Below are positions 12,749 to 21,825 of a stretch of 51,808 nt of DNA, one piece after another. Position numbers and translations under genes: made by a program. The DNA comes from Archaeoglobi archaeon JdFR-42 (GTDB lineage: Archaea > Halobacteriota > Archaeoglobi > Archaeoglobales > JdFR-42). Under the pieces are notes generated by a model that made no database searches, had not been told where the DNA came from, and saw only the letters and a list, made by a program, of their open reading frames with translations. Positions within the stretch are counted from its first letter, which is position 1; each line of letters opens with the position of its first letter. The stretch lies in NCBI GenBank assembly GCA_002010305.1, contig MTND01000022.1, positions 174,128-225,935 of the forward strand. The letters run 5' to 3'.

Positions 12749-12983
12749 TCTATCTCCCCCTGTATCATAATATCATGGTATTGGGCTTTATTTAATAATT
12801 TTTCTCTCTCTATTGCTATCGATTTCTTATTACAGAGTCGTCTAGGAGTTAAGTAACTTTCCTTGAACTTATTATGTTCTTTTAGTACGAGTGGACTTTG
12901 CTCTTCTTCTGTTATTTTGATGAGAATGGGTCTATTAGGGTTTAATTAAGGTTCAGATATGGCATTAATACCAACTAAATCAG

Positions 12984-13067
12984 TGCGGGGGGTGGGATTT
13001 GAACCCACGGACTCCTTCGAGACAGGGTCCTAAGCCCTGCGCCTTTACCAAGCTCGGCAACCCCCGC
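12984..13067 (-). tRNA. tRNA-Leu (anticodon UAG)
   Basis: On the minus strand the 7-bp acceptor stem GCGGGGG/CCCCCGC is followed by a D arm GCCGAGC...GGC. The anticodon arm is CAGGG-CTTAGGA-CCCTG (anticodon UAG). A long variable arm of class II type and the T arm GTGGG-TTCAAAT-CCCAC follow. The discriminator is A, as usual for leucine tRNA. The CCA end is not encoded and no intron is seen. Confidence 0.96.
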
Positions 13068-13086
13068 CCAGTCTAATGCGCTCGTT

Positions 13087-13133
13087 TGATCTGCAATGAG
13101 ATATCTCCTGTTGTCAATACCTCCTCACTGCAT
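13087..13133. repeat. 47-bp repeat, copy A, next to tRNA-Leu
   Basis: This 47-bp stretch, containing the palindrome GAGATATCTC, matches the copy at 41009-41055 at 42 of 47 positions and is related to 41131-41177. It begins 20 bp from the 5' end of tRNA-Leu, and the other copies lie beyond the 5' end of tRNA-Thr. The rest of the 13068-13491 gap is AT-rich with no supportable gene. A reading frame of 79 codons that begins inside the repeat looks accidental. A small CTTTAC-A-GTAAAG palindrome at 13490-13502 covers the stop codon of the next gene. Confidence 0.7.
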
Positions 13134-13491
13134 GGTTGTTTATGTATATTTCTCTCCGTACCTCTTGCATGAGGGGCCCATATATCTTTTATGGTATTAT
13201 AAGAAAGAATGCAGAAGTTTAGACGACATCGAAGAGGAAAATACTCAGACTAAAAGAAGGATAGAAATGGCTATTCTAGAGATCTCTCGTCAACTGATAG
13301 TTCAACGCAGTATAACTCATTTAAACATTTTATAAACAGTAATCTGTGTTGCTTCCGTAAGTGTCTTTCTATATGAACAATATTTCACTTTAGACAACAA
13401 ATCTCAATAAAATTATAATCGAGCCTTTATTACCCACTCCTATACGACTAATAAAACTTCTCAGTTTGGTCATAAAGTATTAACAGAGCCT

Positions 13492-14196
13492 TTACAGTAA
13501 AGCCCTTTTAATCTCTGCTACTGTACCTAAGGATACAATATCATCTTCAATAGCATATACTTCTGCTAGTTCAACATCCCTTCCTTTCAGTAAAGGAGAC
13601 ATGAAATCAGGATTGGATATTATATCAGTACCTCGCATCAGGGGGGAAAAAGCAGGGATAACAATTATTTCATCAAATCTGATAAAACAGGAGTATTTAT
13701 AACTCCCCCCTATCTCATCTCTGAGTTTAATGGCGGGATGTTCATGAGCTATGATCATTTTTTCTGCGTCAAATTTTACCTTTATATGTCCGTGGAACAC
13801 AGCATAATCACTAATCTCAAAAACATCTACCATTTCCACATTCCGGTATTTCCTCACAATAGATGGGAGGAAGTTATCGTGGTTCCCTCTCACGATTATA
13901 GTCTTCTCAACTCTTTCCGTCACCATGGATAAAAGAGCCTTAACGTCCTTCCATTCCACTGGCAGATTCTGGCTGAACTCGTGTTTAACATCCCCATTGA
14001 TAACCAATGTGTTTACCCCTACTTCAATCAGTTTCTTAACATTTTCTAGAATTTCCCCTATCTGGACTGTGGGAATGCTTATTCCCGTATTCTGTAGGAC
14101 ATTTTCATACCCTAAGTGGAGATCAGCTATTATGGCAATGTCGTCTAAAATCACAGCTTTAAAGGGGTTTAACACAAGATCATCCACTTTGAGCAT
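13492..14196 (-). CDS. Calcineurin-like metallophosphoesterase, Lhr-associated
   Basis: The metal-binding motifs of the family are in order: DLHLGYE near residue 25, GDVKHE near 67, GNHD near 104 and AHEHP near 150. The closest grouping is the archaeal SbcD-related/PdeM-like phosphoesterases of about 230 residues. These act on phosphodiesters or nucleic-acid ends; the physiological substrate is not established. The gene overlaps the 3' end of the Lhr helicase gene by 17 bp and is certainly in one transcript with it. In bacteria a related phosphoesterase is coupled with a DEXH helicase, exonuclease and ligase, so a shared DNA-repair role is plausible. Confidence 0.82.
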   Translation of the reverse strand: MLKVDDLVLNPFKAVILDDIAIIADLHLGYENVLQNTGISIPTVQIGEILENVKKLIEVGVNTLVINGDVKHEFSQNLPVEWKDVKALLSMVTERVEKTIIVRGNHDNFLPSIVRKYRNVEMVDVFEISDYAVFHGHIKVKFDAEKMIIAHEHPAIKLRDEIGGSYKYSCFIRFDEIIVIPAFSPLMRGTDIISNPDFMSPLLKGRDVELAEVYAIEDDIVSLGTVAEIKRALL

Positions 14197-16777
14197 TGTT
14201 AATGACCTCCATCACCCGCGCATGCAATCTCTGAATGAAAGCTTTCCTATCCTCCATTAACACGATATCTGATTCTCCCATTGCTACGAGATTAAAGGCG
14301 AAAGGTGATGGGGTGGGAAGGTCTTTTAAAGTAACCTTCACTTCTTTCTTTTTCACTTTATTGAGGTAATCGATAGCATTGTCAATTTCCATGGCATCCT
14401 CCATAACCTCTCTGTATACTTCTTTCAGTATTGGAAAATTTGGATCAATTTTTTTAATAACTCGCATCAGAGTCTCTGAATCCATTTGTTGCCTCCAGAC
14501 ACTCTTCTCTCGTCCAAGGTAATTTCTTAGAACGAGTAGAGATCTAACAGCTACATGCCTGAATCGTCTTTTCAATATTTCAGATCTATCTAGAGCTATA
14601 ATTAGATCTTCCTGAAAGTTATCTACAGAGAACATCTGAAGCAATTCTTCCTGAGACATCTCTTTCGATATTGTAAGCATAAATCCATTATCTCCTATGG
14701 CCATTCTGACATTCGCGCCTTTTTTCTTCCCAGCACGATATCCGAAAACCCTGGCAAGGGCGTTATTACTCCTTCTGCCTACAACAGTGTGGAAGACATA
14801 ATTATGCAGCTTTTTTTCATCTATGAAATGTTCTACAATCAACTCTCTATCTGTCGAAACATCTGAGATGAAAGACTGTTCTCTGAAATATCGCACAATA
14901 GCTCTGGCCGTTACGTCTTCCAGATGATATGTAGATATGAGCCATTCAGTGATATCTTCGTCAAACAACCGTTCTTTTACAGCTCTCCGGAATTCTTGGA
15001 TTTTCCATCCTAGATCGTAAGAGAGGGGTAACTGTTCAGAAAACCAGCTGGGAACTGTAGGCCTCTCGCCAATCACTTCTTCCACCACAATCCTCATCCC
15101 TCTAGATCTCAGAAAGCGATAAGTTTTCCCTCCCAGAACAAATATGTCCCCTAGCACAAGTCTTTCAGCAAATTCTTCCTCAATCTTACCGATTCGCCGA
15201 CCATCTTTTGTTACTACCCTTATGGCCACTTCATCTGGGATAACGCCCACATTCAGGTAATATATTGGGCGAGCCATTCTGCCCCTTTTTCCAAATTCAT
15301 TACTATCAAAATCCACCCATATTTTACCGTAAACCTTCTTTTTTTCTAGCTGACTATATGAACCACTAAGATAGTTGAGAACTGATATGAACTCGTCTTT
15401 TGTGAGGTTTCTGAAAGGATATGCTCTCTTTATGACTTTCAGAGCCTCATCGATATTCCATACTTTTTCCAAGGCCATTCCTAAGATGTGCTGGACAAGA
15501 ACATCCAGTGGTTTTTCAGGGATTCTAACCCTGTCTAGGTTTCTATCCATGGCCTCTTTAGTTAACACTGTGCATTCTACCAGATCGTCCTGATCCAGAA
15601 CAAGTATTCTACCATAGGATTGTTCATGGAGTTTGTGACCGCTTCTCCCAACTCTTTGCAGAGCTCGGCTTATACTTTTAGGTGAACCCAAGAGAATCAC
15701 CTGATCCACGTATCCAATGTCGATACCCAGCTCAAGGGAAGTGGAACAAACGACACATCTCATTTCACCTTTTTTCAGTCTTTCTTCTATATCCAGCCTT
15801 ATTTGTTTTGAAAGTGAGGAATGGTGCGCACCTATTTCCTCAACAAACTCTTCTCCGAGACGTTTTCTCAGATTGTATACCACTCTTTCTGTGGCGCTTC
15901 GAGTGTTTGTGAAAATAAGAGTAGTTCGAGCAGATTGGATCATTTCTATTATTTTTTCGTACATAAGCTCACTCATCCGGTCACTGGGAGTATAGATCAA
16001 ATCCTCTACAGGAGATACTACTTTGATGTCAATGGACTTTGAAAAGGAGACATCCACAACTATACAATCTCTCCAGTCTCCATTATCAAGACCAACAAGA
16101 AATCTGGCTACCTCTTCAATTGGGTGTATGGTAGCTGAAAGACCTATTCGTACCATTTTCCCTTTCTGTCTCTCTTCAAGTCTCTCCATGGATAGAGTAA
16201 TATGACTCCCTCGCTTGTTTTCAGCCAGAGAATGAATTTCATCGATAATAAGGTATCTGATATTCTCCAGATTTTTTGAAAATTTAGGGGTAGAGAGAAG
16301 GATAGCGAGACTCTCTGGGGTGGTTATAAGAATATGAGGTGGTTTTCTGGTCTGATTCTGACGCTCTTTTTGGTCAGTATCTCCTGTTCTCACACCAATC
16401 CTGATGGGCTGTATTTCCATATTCTCTTCGGCTGCAAGCTGATATATTTCTGCAAGAGGTTCTTCCAGATTGCGTTTAATGTCGTTGTTTAGGGCTTTAA
16501 GGGGTGACACATACAGAATATACACGGAGTCTTCAAGGGCTCCTCTCTTGGCAAGCATCACTAGCTCGTTTATTGCAGCAAGGAAAGCGCTTAAAGTTTT
16601 TCCACTACCTGTAGGAGAACATATCAGAATGTTATTCTTTCTATGAGCTTCAACTATGGCGTATTTTTGTGGTGGAGTGAATGAGACATATTTTCTCCTG
16701 AACCACTTCCTCACCAGATCATCTAATATGGCAAAAACTTCATCATCGCTATATTCAATACCATTTATGATTGCCAT
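14180..16777 (-). CDS. lhr: Lhr-family superfamily-2 ATP-dependent helicase
   Basis: The 865-residue protein has the two RecA domains of SF2 helicases. These show a Q-motif-like FTPPQKYAI near residue 36, Walker A CSPTGSGKT near 53, DEIH near 175, SAT near 214, motif V STSLELGIDIG near 345 and motif VI QRVGRSGH near 380. They are followed by the winged-helix and Lhr-specific C-terminal regions, including a DUF1998-free C-terminal domain to the end. Archaeal Lhr unwinds DNA and RNA:DNA hybrids 3' to 5' and is linked to replication-coupled repair and recombination. A TATA-like AATATAAAC on the minus strand (about 16799-16807) stands about 26 bp before the ATG, with no clear ribosome-binding site, so the mRNA is probably leaderless. 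The phosphoesterase gene follows with an overlap. Confidence 0.92.
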   Translation of the reverse strand: MAIINGIEYSDDEVFAILDDLVRKWFRRKYVSFTPPQKYAIVEAHRKNNILICSPTGSGKTLSAFLAAINELVMLAKRGALEDSVYILYVSPLKALNNDIKRNLEEPLAEIYQLAAEENMEIQPIRIGVRTGDTDQKERQNQTRKPPHILITTPESLAILLSTPKFSKNLENIRYLIIDEIHSLAENKRGSHITLSMERLEERQKGKMVRIGLSATIHPIEEVARFLVGLDNGDWRDCIVVDVSFSKSIDIKVVSPVEDLIYTPSDRMSELMYEKIIEMIQSARTTLIFTNTRSATERVVYNLRKRLGEEFVEEIGAHHSSLSKQIRLDIEERLKKGEMRCVVCSTSLELGIDIGYVDQVILLGSPKSISRALQRVGRSGHKLHEQSYGRILVLDQDDLVECTVLTKEAMDRNLDRVRIPEKPLDVLVQHILGMALEKVWNIDEALKVIKRAYPFRNLTKDEFISVLNYLSGSYSQLEKKKVYGKIWVDFDSNEFGKRGRMARPIYYLNVGVIPDEVAIRVVTKDGRRIGKIEEEFAERLVLGDIFVLGGKTYRFLRSRGMRIVVEEVIGERPTVPSWFSEQLPLSYDLGWKIQEFRRAVKERLFDEDITEWLISTYHLEDVTARAIVRYFREQSFISDVSTDRELIVEHFIDEKKLHNYVFHTVVGRRSNNALARVFGYRAGKKKGANVRMAIGDNGFMLTISKEMSQEELLQMFSVDNFQEDLIIALDRSEILKRRFRHVAVRSLLVLRNYLGREKSVWRQQMDSETLMRVIKKIDPNFPILKEVYREVMEDAMEIDNAIDYLNKVKKKEVKVTLKDLPTPSPFAFNLVAMGESDIVLMEDRKAFIQRLHARVMEVINNAQSG

Positions 16778-16838
16778 CTTCTATGGCTTATGTATCTTGG
16801 TTTATATTGATTTTGATGGTCCCTTCTTTTCACAAAAA

Positions 16839-16846
16839 TTTATAAA
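16839..16846 (+). promoter_or_regulatory. TATA box of the nucleotidyltransferase-to-EamA operon
   Basis: TTTATAAA preceded by an A-rich BRE (ACAAAAA) is a strong archaeal promoter. The start site would be near 16870, giving a leader of about 20 nt with GGTGA before the first ATG. Confidence 0.6.
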
Positions 16847-16890
16847 TGAAGGGATGATAAAAGAAAATCAACACAATACGGTGATTTATG

Positions 16891-17892
16891 ATGAAAGCTC
16901 TTATCCTTGCCGGTGGTTATGCAACTAGGCTATGGCCCCTTACAAAAAATAAGCCAAAGTCCTTACTTCCAGTCGGCAACAAACCCCTGATCGATCATAT
17001 CATTGAAAAATTAAACCCTCTCAATCTGGAAATTATAGTGTCTACCAACAAGCGATTTGAAAAAGACTTCAGACAATGGTCTGTTGGCAGGGAAATTGAG
17101 CTGATAATTGAGGACACAACATCTCAGGAAGAGAAACTGGGTGCAGTGAAAGCGTTATCGGAGATTATGGCAAATCTAGAAGAAGATCTCTTGCTGGTTG
17201 CTGGAGATAACCTGTTCTCCTTCGATTTATCACCTATGGTAGATTTTTATAATGTAAAGAAAAAAATTGTGACTGCTATATTTGATGTAGTGGATCCCGA
17301 TCTGGTTAAGAGGTATGGAGAGGCGGATCTTGGCCCTGACAAACGAATAACTAGGTTTATAGAGAAACCAGAAAAACCAAAGGCAACGACTGTAGGCGTA
17401 GGCATCTACGTTTTTCCAAGGAATTCTTTTCATAATGTTTTCGATTATGTCGAGAAAAATAATATGGCTGACAATCTAGGAGCTCTTATCTCTTGGTTGG
17501 CTGAAAAGACAGATGTGTATGGTTATGTATTCGAAGGTAGCTGGTATGATATCGGGAACCCAGATACGTATCTTGAGGCTAACAGGTTTTTCATTGAGCA
17601 CAACATTAGTAAAAACGCATCTATCGACAGGATAGCTAAAGTGATACCTCCATGTGTTATAGAGGATGGAGTTGAAATCTTAGGGAGGAGTCTCATAGGA
17701 CCCTATGCATATATAGGAAAAGGATGTCTGATAGAAAGTTCTGATGTGAGCGATTCGATTATTTTTAATTCTACTGTTATAAGAGATTCTACTATCTGGA
17801 GAAGTATGATTGATGAGAACTGTGAAATAAGGCATCTGGAACTGAGAAAATCTATTGTTGGTGGTCATGCAAAAATACAGAGGGGAGAGTGA
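16891..17892 (+). CDS. Sugar-1-phosphate nucleotidyltransferase (NDP-sugar pyrophosphorylase)
   Basis: The N-terminal domain has the signature KALILAGGYATRLWPLT and the metal-binding/product region VAGDN near residue 112. The region GSWYDIGNPDTYLEAN near residue 212 is typical of glucose-1-phosphate thymidylyl/uridylyltransferases. A left-handed beta-helix of isoleucine-rich hexapeptides follows (about 240-330). The enzyme activates a sugar 1-phosphate for glycan or glycolipid synthesis; the nucleotide and sugar cannot be read from sequence. Two adjacent ATGs exist (16888 and 16891). GGTGA has the better spacing to the second, which also gives the family-typical start. It is the first gene of a long operon with HARP, hisS and cofactor genes. 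Confidence 0.85.
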   Translation: MKALILAGGYATRLWPLTKNKPKSLLPVGNKPLIDHIIEKLNPLNLEIIVSTNKRFEKDFRQWSVGREIELIIEDTTSQEEKLGAVKALSEIMANLEEDLLLVAGDNLFSFDLSPMVDFYNVKKKIVTAIFDVVDPDLVKRYGEADLGPDKRITRFIEKPEKPKATTVGVGIYVFPRNSFHNVFDYVEKNNMADNLGALISWLAEKTDVYGYVFEGSWYDIGNPDTYLEANRFFIEHNISKNASIDRIAKVIPPCVIEDGVEILGRSLIGPYAYIGKGCLIESSDVSDSIIFNSTVIRDSTIWRSMIDENCEIRHLELRKSIVGGHAKIQRGE

Positions 17893-17893
17893 G

Positions 17894-18547
17894 TTGAAGC
17901 AGAGATTTGTTGTTGACACTACAGCACTGACTGATGTGGAAATCCGAAAACTGGAAGGATATGAGAGTCTCTGCTCCTCTATGTCTCAAATCCTCGATTT
18001 GATAGCTGAAGCACGACTTAAACTGGAGATAAGCTGTTATGTGCCATATCCTACAGTTTACACAGAAATAATGGATTTCGTCAAGAGGTATGAATGCGGA
18101 AATGAAGTTGCGGTTAAAATTGATACCTGGCTGGTTAAAAAGACTCCCAACAGGTATGAAGTTACCGTTCCTGCTGCCATATTTTTTGATTATATTGACT
18201 ATATGAGGGAGAAAATCAATAAGGGAAGAAGGGTCGCTGAAGAGGCTATGTGGGAAGTTTCTGTTGTAACTCAAAAACTTAAAGGTAAGAACAAGCTCGA
18301 GATCCAAGAAGATGTTGGAAAGATTATTGGGAAGTTTAGAGAAAAATATCGGGCAAGTCTGAGACATGGAATCCTCGATAGCGCCCCTGATATTGATGTT
18401 CTGCTTCTCGCCAAAGAACTAGAGGCTGGTGTAGTCTCTTCTGATTTAGGAATCAAGAAATGGGCAGAGAAAATGGGATTGAGATATGTGGAAGCTTCAA
18501 AATTCCCGAGGATGATAAAGGAATACCTTAAAAAACTGGGTGAATAA
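17894..18547 (+). CDS. HARP: protein-only RNase P homologue (PIN domain, 'RNA ligase partner' family)
   Basis: The 217-residue protein matches the family once called RNA ligase partner/UPF0278, now known as HARP (homologues of Aquifex RNase P). These remove the 5' leader of pre-tRNA. PIN-type acidic residues are visible: VVDTTALTD near residue 7, PDIDVLL near 174 and SSDLGIKKW near 192. A helical insert between them is of the kind that drives oligomer formation in HARPs. The start is TTG at 17894, one base after the previous stop, preceded by GGGGAGAGTGAG; longer in-frame starts would lie inside the upstream gene. hisS follows immediately. Work on other archaea showed HARP is not their main RNase P, so the role here is open. 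Confidence 0.82.
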   Translation: MKQRFVVDTTALTDVEIRKLEGYESLCSSMSQILDLIAEARLKLEISCYVPYPTVYTEIMDFVKRYECGNEVAVKIDTWLVKKTPNRYEVTVPAAIFFDYIDYMREKINKGRRVAEEAMWEVSVVTQKLKGKNKLEIQEDVGKIIGKFREKYRASLRHGILDSAPDIDVLLLAKELEAGVVSSDLGIKKWAEKMGLRYVEASKFPRMIKEYLKKLGE

Positions 18548-18548
18548 C

Positions 18549-19787
18549 ATGATTTCAAAGCCAAGAGGTACGAGAGACTTTCTTCCAGATGAGATGGAGA
18601 AACGAAAGGTTCTAGAAAACATAATGCGAGATGTGGCAGAAAGATATGGATACAGAGAAGTGAGCACTCCTACCTTTGAGCATCTTGAATTATTTACGAA
18701 AAAATCAGGGGAAAGCATTCTTAAAGAAATATATCATTTCAAGGATAAGAGCGGAAGGGATCTAGCTTTACGACCGGAATTAACTGCTGCAGTGACGAGA
18801 ATGATACTAGAAGAATGTCATGCCATGCCCCGACCTCTGAGGTTTTACTATTTCTCTAACTGTTTCAGATATGAGAGACCTCAGAAGGGTAGATATCGGG
18901 AGTTTTGGCAGTTTGGTGTAGAACTTGTGGGTAGTTCTATGCCACAGGCAGATGTTGAAGTTATTGCTCTTGCTTATGACATAATGAAATCAGCAGGTGT
19001 GGATTTCTCCCTTCATGTGGGACATGTAGGGATTTTACGGGATATGCTTAAAGACTTTAAAGGAGAAACTGCTCAATTAATGCGTTTAATAGATAAAAAG
19101 GATCATAAAGGGTTACAAGAGTCCCTTGAAAGTTTAAATGCTCCTGAAGAACTGATCGAAAAAACTCTCACATTTACCAAGCTACTGGGTGGTCCAGAGA
19201 TTCTGGATGAAGCAGAAACAATTGCTGGGTCATCAGAACACATCGATTATCTAAGGGGTGTATGTGAGATGCTGGATCTTCTCAAGCTAGATTATAGTGT
19301 CGATCTTGGGATTGCTCGGGGACTAGATTATTATACTGGAGTGGTATTTGAAGCGTATGCGGAAGGATTGGGTGCCCAGAATCAGATATGTGGAGGTGGG
19401 AGTTACAGACTGGCTCATCTGTTTGGTAGTAGGGATATCCCCTCAACTGGATTTGCTCTTGGTTTCGACCGAATTGCAGAGCTGTCTCAATTTAAGAAAG
19501 AAGAGAGGGGGCTTATAGCGGTGGTATCCGTAAAGGGATATGAAAAAGAGGCAATTAAAACTGCAAGAGAATTAAGAACCAGATATCAGGTCGTTACAGA
19601 CGTTATGGGGAGAAATATGAAGAATCAGCTCTCCAATGCAAGCGATATTGGGGCAAAGCTGGCCGTAATTATAGGGAAAGAGGAAGTGGAACAGGGATTT
19701 ATTACTGTGAAAAATCTGGAAACAGGTAAGCAGTGGAAAAGTAGCATTGACGAGTTAATCAGTGGGTATGAGCAATTTCTAGAATAA
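18549..19787 (+). CDS. hisS: Histidyl-tRNA synthetase
   Basis: This class II synthetase charges tRNA-His. Visible signatures are PRGTRDFLP at the N-terminus, motif 2 with FRYERPQKGRYREFWQFG near residue 110, the histidine-specific GLDYYTGVVFEAY near residue 256 and motif 3 GFALGFDRI near residue 300. A C-terminal anticodon-binding domain covers about residues 320-412. The ATG at 18549 is preceded by GGGTGA inside the end of the HARP gene, so translation is probably coupled. A GTG at 18540 is the alternative start. The length of 412 residues is normal. Confidence 0.96.
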   Translation: MISKPRGTRDFLPDEMEKRKVLENIMRDVAERYGYREVSTPTFEHLELFTKKSGESILKEIYHFKDKSGRDLALRPELTAAVTRMILEECHAMPRPLRFYYFSNCFRYERPQKGRYREFWQFGVELVGSSMPQADVEVIALAYDIMKSAGVDFSLHVGHVGILRDMLKDFKGETAQLMRLIDKKDHKGLQESLESLNAPEELIEKTLTFTKLLGGPEILDEAETIAGSSEHIDYLRGVCEMLDLLKLDYSVDLGIARGLDYYTGVVFEAYAEGLGAQNQICGGGSYRLAHLFGSRDIPSTGFALGFDRIAELSQFKKEERGLIAVVSVKGYEKEAIKTARELRTRYQVVTDVMGRNMKNQLSNASDIGAKLAVIIGKEEVEQGFITVKNLETGKQWKSSIDELISGYEQFLE

Positions 19788-19800
19788 ATGATTTGTAACC

Positions 19801-20529
19801 ATGGTTGTTAAGTCGTATCTGGGTGGTTTAGGGTTTTTAACAACTTTTCCTGTAGGAAGGTCAGAAGACCATCTGGAAGCTTTTTTGAGACATTTAGAGC
19901 TGTTTCCTTTAGTAGGTCTTACAGCAGGTACTGTAATGGGTATCATCACATTGGTTATTAGACATTACACACCTGAATTCCTGTTTTTGGGGTTGATAGC
20001 TTATATTGCAGTGGAAGGGATTAACCATTTAGATGGTCTAGCTGACTTTGCAGATGGGTTGATGGTTCATGGAGATAAAGAAGCAAGGGTAAAAGCTATG
20101 AAAGACGTAAACACAGGCGTAGCGGGTACAGTATCGGTAGTAGTATATCTTCTCTCTCTCCTCTATCTATTTTCCAGCATTGAGCAAATTTTTATTGGGA
20201 TAGTTCTTGCTCAGGTGTATGCTAAACTTGCTATGCTTTTCCTCCTTACCACTAGGAAAGCTATGGTGGAGGGTTTAGCCTCTCATTTTCAGAGATTTGC
20301 TTCTGTTAATAGGCTGTACATTGGTTTGATAATTTCTGCCGTTATATCCTTAGTTCTGTACCCACTTAGCCTAGTGGTATTTCTCTTATCACTGGTCATT
20401 ACAATTGTTTTTGGTATAATATCACAATTGAAATTCGGTGGTATATCTGGAGATATACTTGGAGCATCCAACTGCTTGGTGTTTGCATCATCTCTTCTTG
20501 TTTTTGGGTTGATGGATGTGATACTGTGA
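19801..20529 (+). CDS. cobS: Adenosylcobinamide-GDP ribazoletransferase (cobalamin synthase)
   Basis: CobS joins adenosylcobinamide-GDP with alpha-ribazole (phosphate) in the last stage of cobalamin synthesis, in the membrane. The family signature is clear near residue 80: NHLDGLADFADGLM, followed by GDKEARVKAMKD. About six membrane helices are predicted in the rest of the 242 residues. cobY follows with a 4-nt overlap, so the two steps of nucleotide-loop assembly are encoded together. This supports an active corrinoid metabolism, as expected for an organism with methyltransfer enzymes. Confidence 0.92.
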   Translation: MVVKSYLGGLGFLTTFPVGRSEDHLEAFLRHLELFPLVGLTAGTVMGIITLVIRHYTPEFLFLGLIAYIAVEGINHLDGLADFADGLMVHGDKEARVKAMKDVNTGVAGTVSVVVYLLSLLYLFSSIEQIFIGIVLAQVYAKLAMLFLLTTRKAMVEGLASHFQRFASVNRLYIGLIISAVISLVLYPLSLVVFLLSLVITIVFGIISQLKFGGISGDILGASNCLVFASSLLVFGLMDVIL

Positions 20530-21113
20530 AAGCTCTTATAATGGCAGGGGGTAAAGGGACACGATTAGGAAAAAATAAGAAACATCATCTTGGTTACGCA
20601 GACATAACTGAAAAGCCCCTGATGAAAGTAAATGGCAAAGAACTTATCATGTATATCATCGAAACTCTCAAAACTCTCGATTCCGTAGATAGTATTGTTG
20701 TTGCAACCTCACCCAATACACCTCTAACCAGACGATTTCTTGAGAAAAAGGGCATAACTGTAATTGATACCCCCGGGATAGGATATATAGAGGATATGAG
20801 AGAAGTAACGGCTGTTATTAAAGAAAAAAATCCCATTCTGGTGGTATCAGCCGATCTGATTCTATTCGATGGCAGAGTTATTGAAGATTTTATCCATGCC
20901 TTTAATAATGTGCCGCTTCCTGCTGGAGCGATATATTGTATAGATGAGAATCGTATCCTGACACCGGTGGGTATCAATATAGTTCACCCGGGTATGATGG
21001 ATCAGGAGCAGGAAGAACTTGCGTTTATAATCCCTGAAGGTGTGGTTGTAAATATTAATACCATGGAAGATAAGAAACGAGTGGAAGAACGGATGGGCAG
21101 GCAAAAATTGTAG
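20526..21113 (+). CDS. cobY: GTP:adenosylcobinamide-phosphate guanylyltransferase
   Basis: CobY is the archaeal replacement of bacterial CobU. It transfers GMP to adenosylcobinamide phosphate. The nucleotide-binding start KALIMAGGKGTRLG and EKPLMKVNGKELIMY near residue 30 mark the nucleotidyltransferase fold. VVSADL near residue 104 provides the metal-binding acidic pair. The start is GTG at 20526, overlapping the cobS stop as GTGA, so translation is coupled. The length of 195 residues fits the family. Confidence 0.9.
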   Translation: MKALIMAGGKGTRLGKNKKHHLGYADITEKPLMKVNGKELIMYIIETLKTLDSVDSIVVATSPNTPLTRRFLEKKGITVIDTPGIGYIEDMREVTAVIKEKNPILVVSADLILFDGRVIEDFIHAFNNVPLPAGAIYCIDENRILTPVGINIVHPGMMDQEQEELAFIIPEGVVVNINTMEDKKRVEERMGRQKL

Positions 21114-21148
21114 AAAAAAATTGATATGAAGGAAGAGGGGAACTGTGG

Positions 21149-21799
21149 ATGGAAAATGAGAGAATGAAAGAATTGAGAAAAAGACTGGTCGATTCCTTAA
21201 GCAAATACTATAATCTAAATGAAAAAGTAGTTCAGGCCATGAATAAGGTACCTAGACATCTGTTTGTACCAGAAGCTCTGCAAAAAAGTGCTTACGAAGA
21301 TACCCCACTCCCAATAGGAGAAGGGCAGACCATCAGTGCCCCTCATATGGTAGCCATTATGTGTAATCTTTTGGATTTAAAGGAGGGACATAAAGTTCTG
21401 GAAATTGGAGCAGGCTCAGGATACCATGCAGCAGTCATTGCAGAGATAATAGGAAATAAGGGAGAGGTCATAGCTGTAGAGAGGTATGAGAGTCTGGCGG
21501 AGAGAGCTAGGAGAAATCTAGAAAAAGCTGGCTATACCAATGTGAAAGTAGTAGTTGGGGATGGGAGTCTTGGTTATAAAGAATATGCTCCTTATGATAG
21601 AATCAATGTAACATGTTCAGCTCCGGGTATTCCTCCTCCACTCATTGAACAACTTAAAAAAGGAGGAAAAATGATTATTCCTATCGGGAGACATTACCAG
21701 GAGCTGTATCTGGTAGTCAAAAAAAATGGTGTGGAGAAGAGCCCTAAAGGAGGGGTTATGTTTGTTCCTCTTGTAGGGAAATATGGTTTTGATCAGTAG
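21149..21799 (+). CDS. pcm: Protein-L-isoaspartate O-methyltransferase
   Basis: Pcm repairs damaged aspartyl and asparaginyl residues by methylating L-isoaspartate with S-adenosylmethionine. The family signatures are PRHLFVPE near residue 34, [13 protein letters not shown] near 58, SAM motif [15 protein letters not shown] near 83 and the region [10 protein letters not shown] near 132. At 216 residues it has the normal archaeal length. It starts 35 nt after cobY on the same strand with a purine-rich stretch upstream, and is followed by nadE, so it belongs to the same long operon. Confidence 0.94.
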   Translation: MENERMKELRKRLVDSLSKYYNLNEKVVQAMNKVPRHLFVPEALQKSAYEDTPLPIGEGQTISAPHMVAIMCNLLDLKEGHKVLEIGAGSGYHAAVIAEIIGNKGEVIAVERYESLAERARRNLEKAGYTNVKVVVGDGSLGYKEYAPYDRINVTCSAPGIPPPLIEQLKKGGKMIIPIGRHYQELYLVVKKNGVEKSPKGGVMFVPLVGKYGFDQ

Positions 21800-21825
21800 A
21801 AAACAGGTTGAAAGAGGCGGGTACC

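Noticed and set aside
12984-13133. Integrated element attached at tRNA-Leu
   Set aside because: No integrase, no repeat of the tRNA 3' end and no cargo genes; the repeat lies at the 5' side, not at a typical attachment site.
13096-13335. 79-codon plus-strand frame after tRNA-Leu
   Set aside because: It begins inside the repeat copy, has no ribosome-binding site or TATA box, and its composition is not protein-like; the related copies give only 24 and 10 codons.
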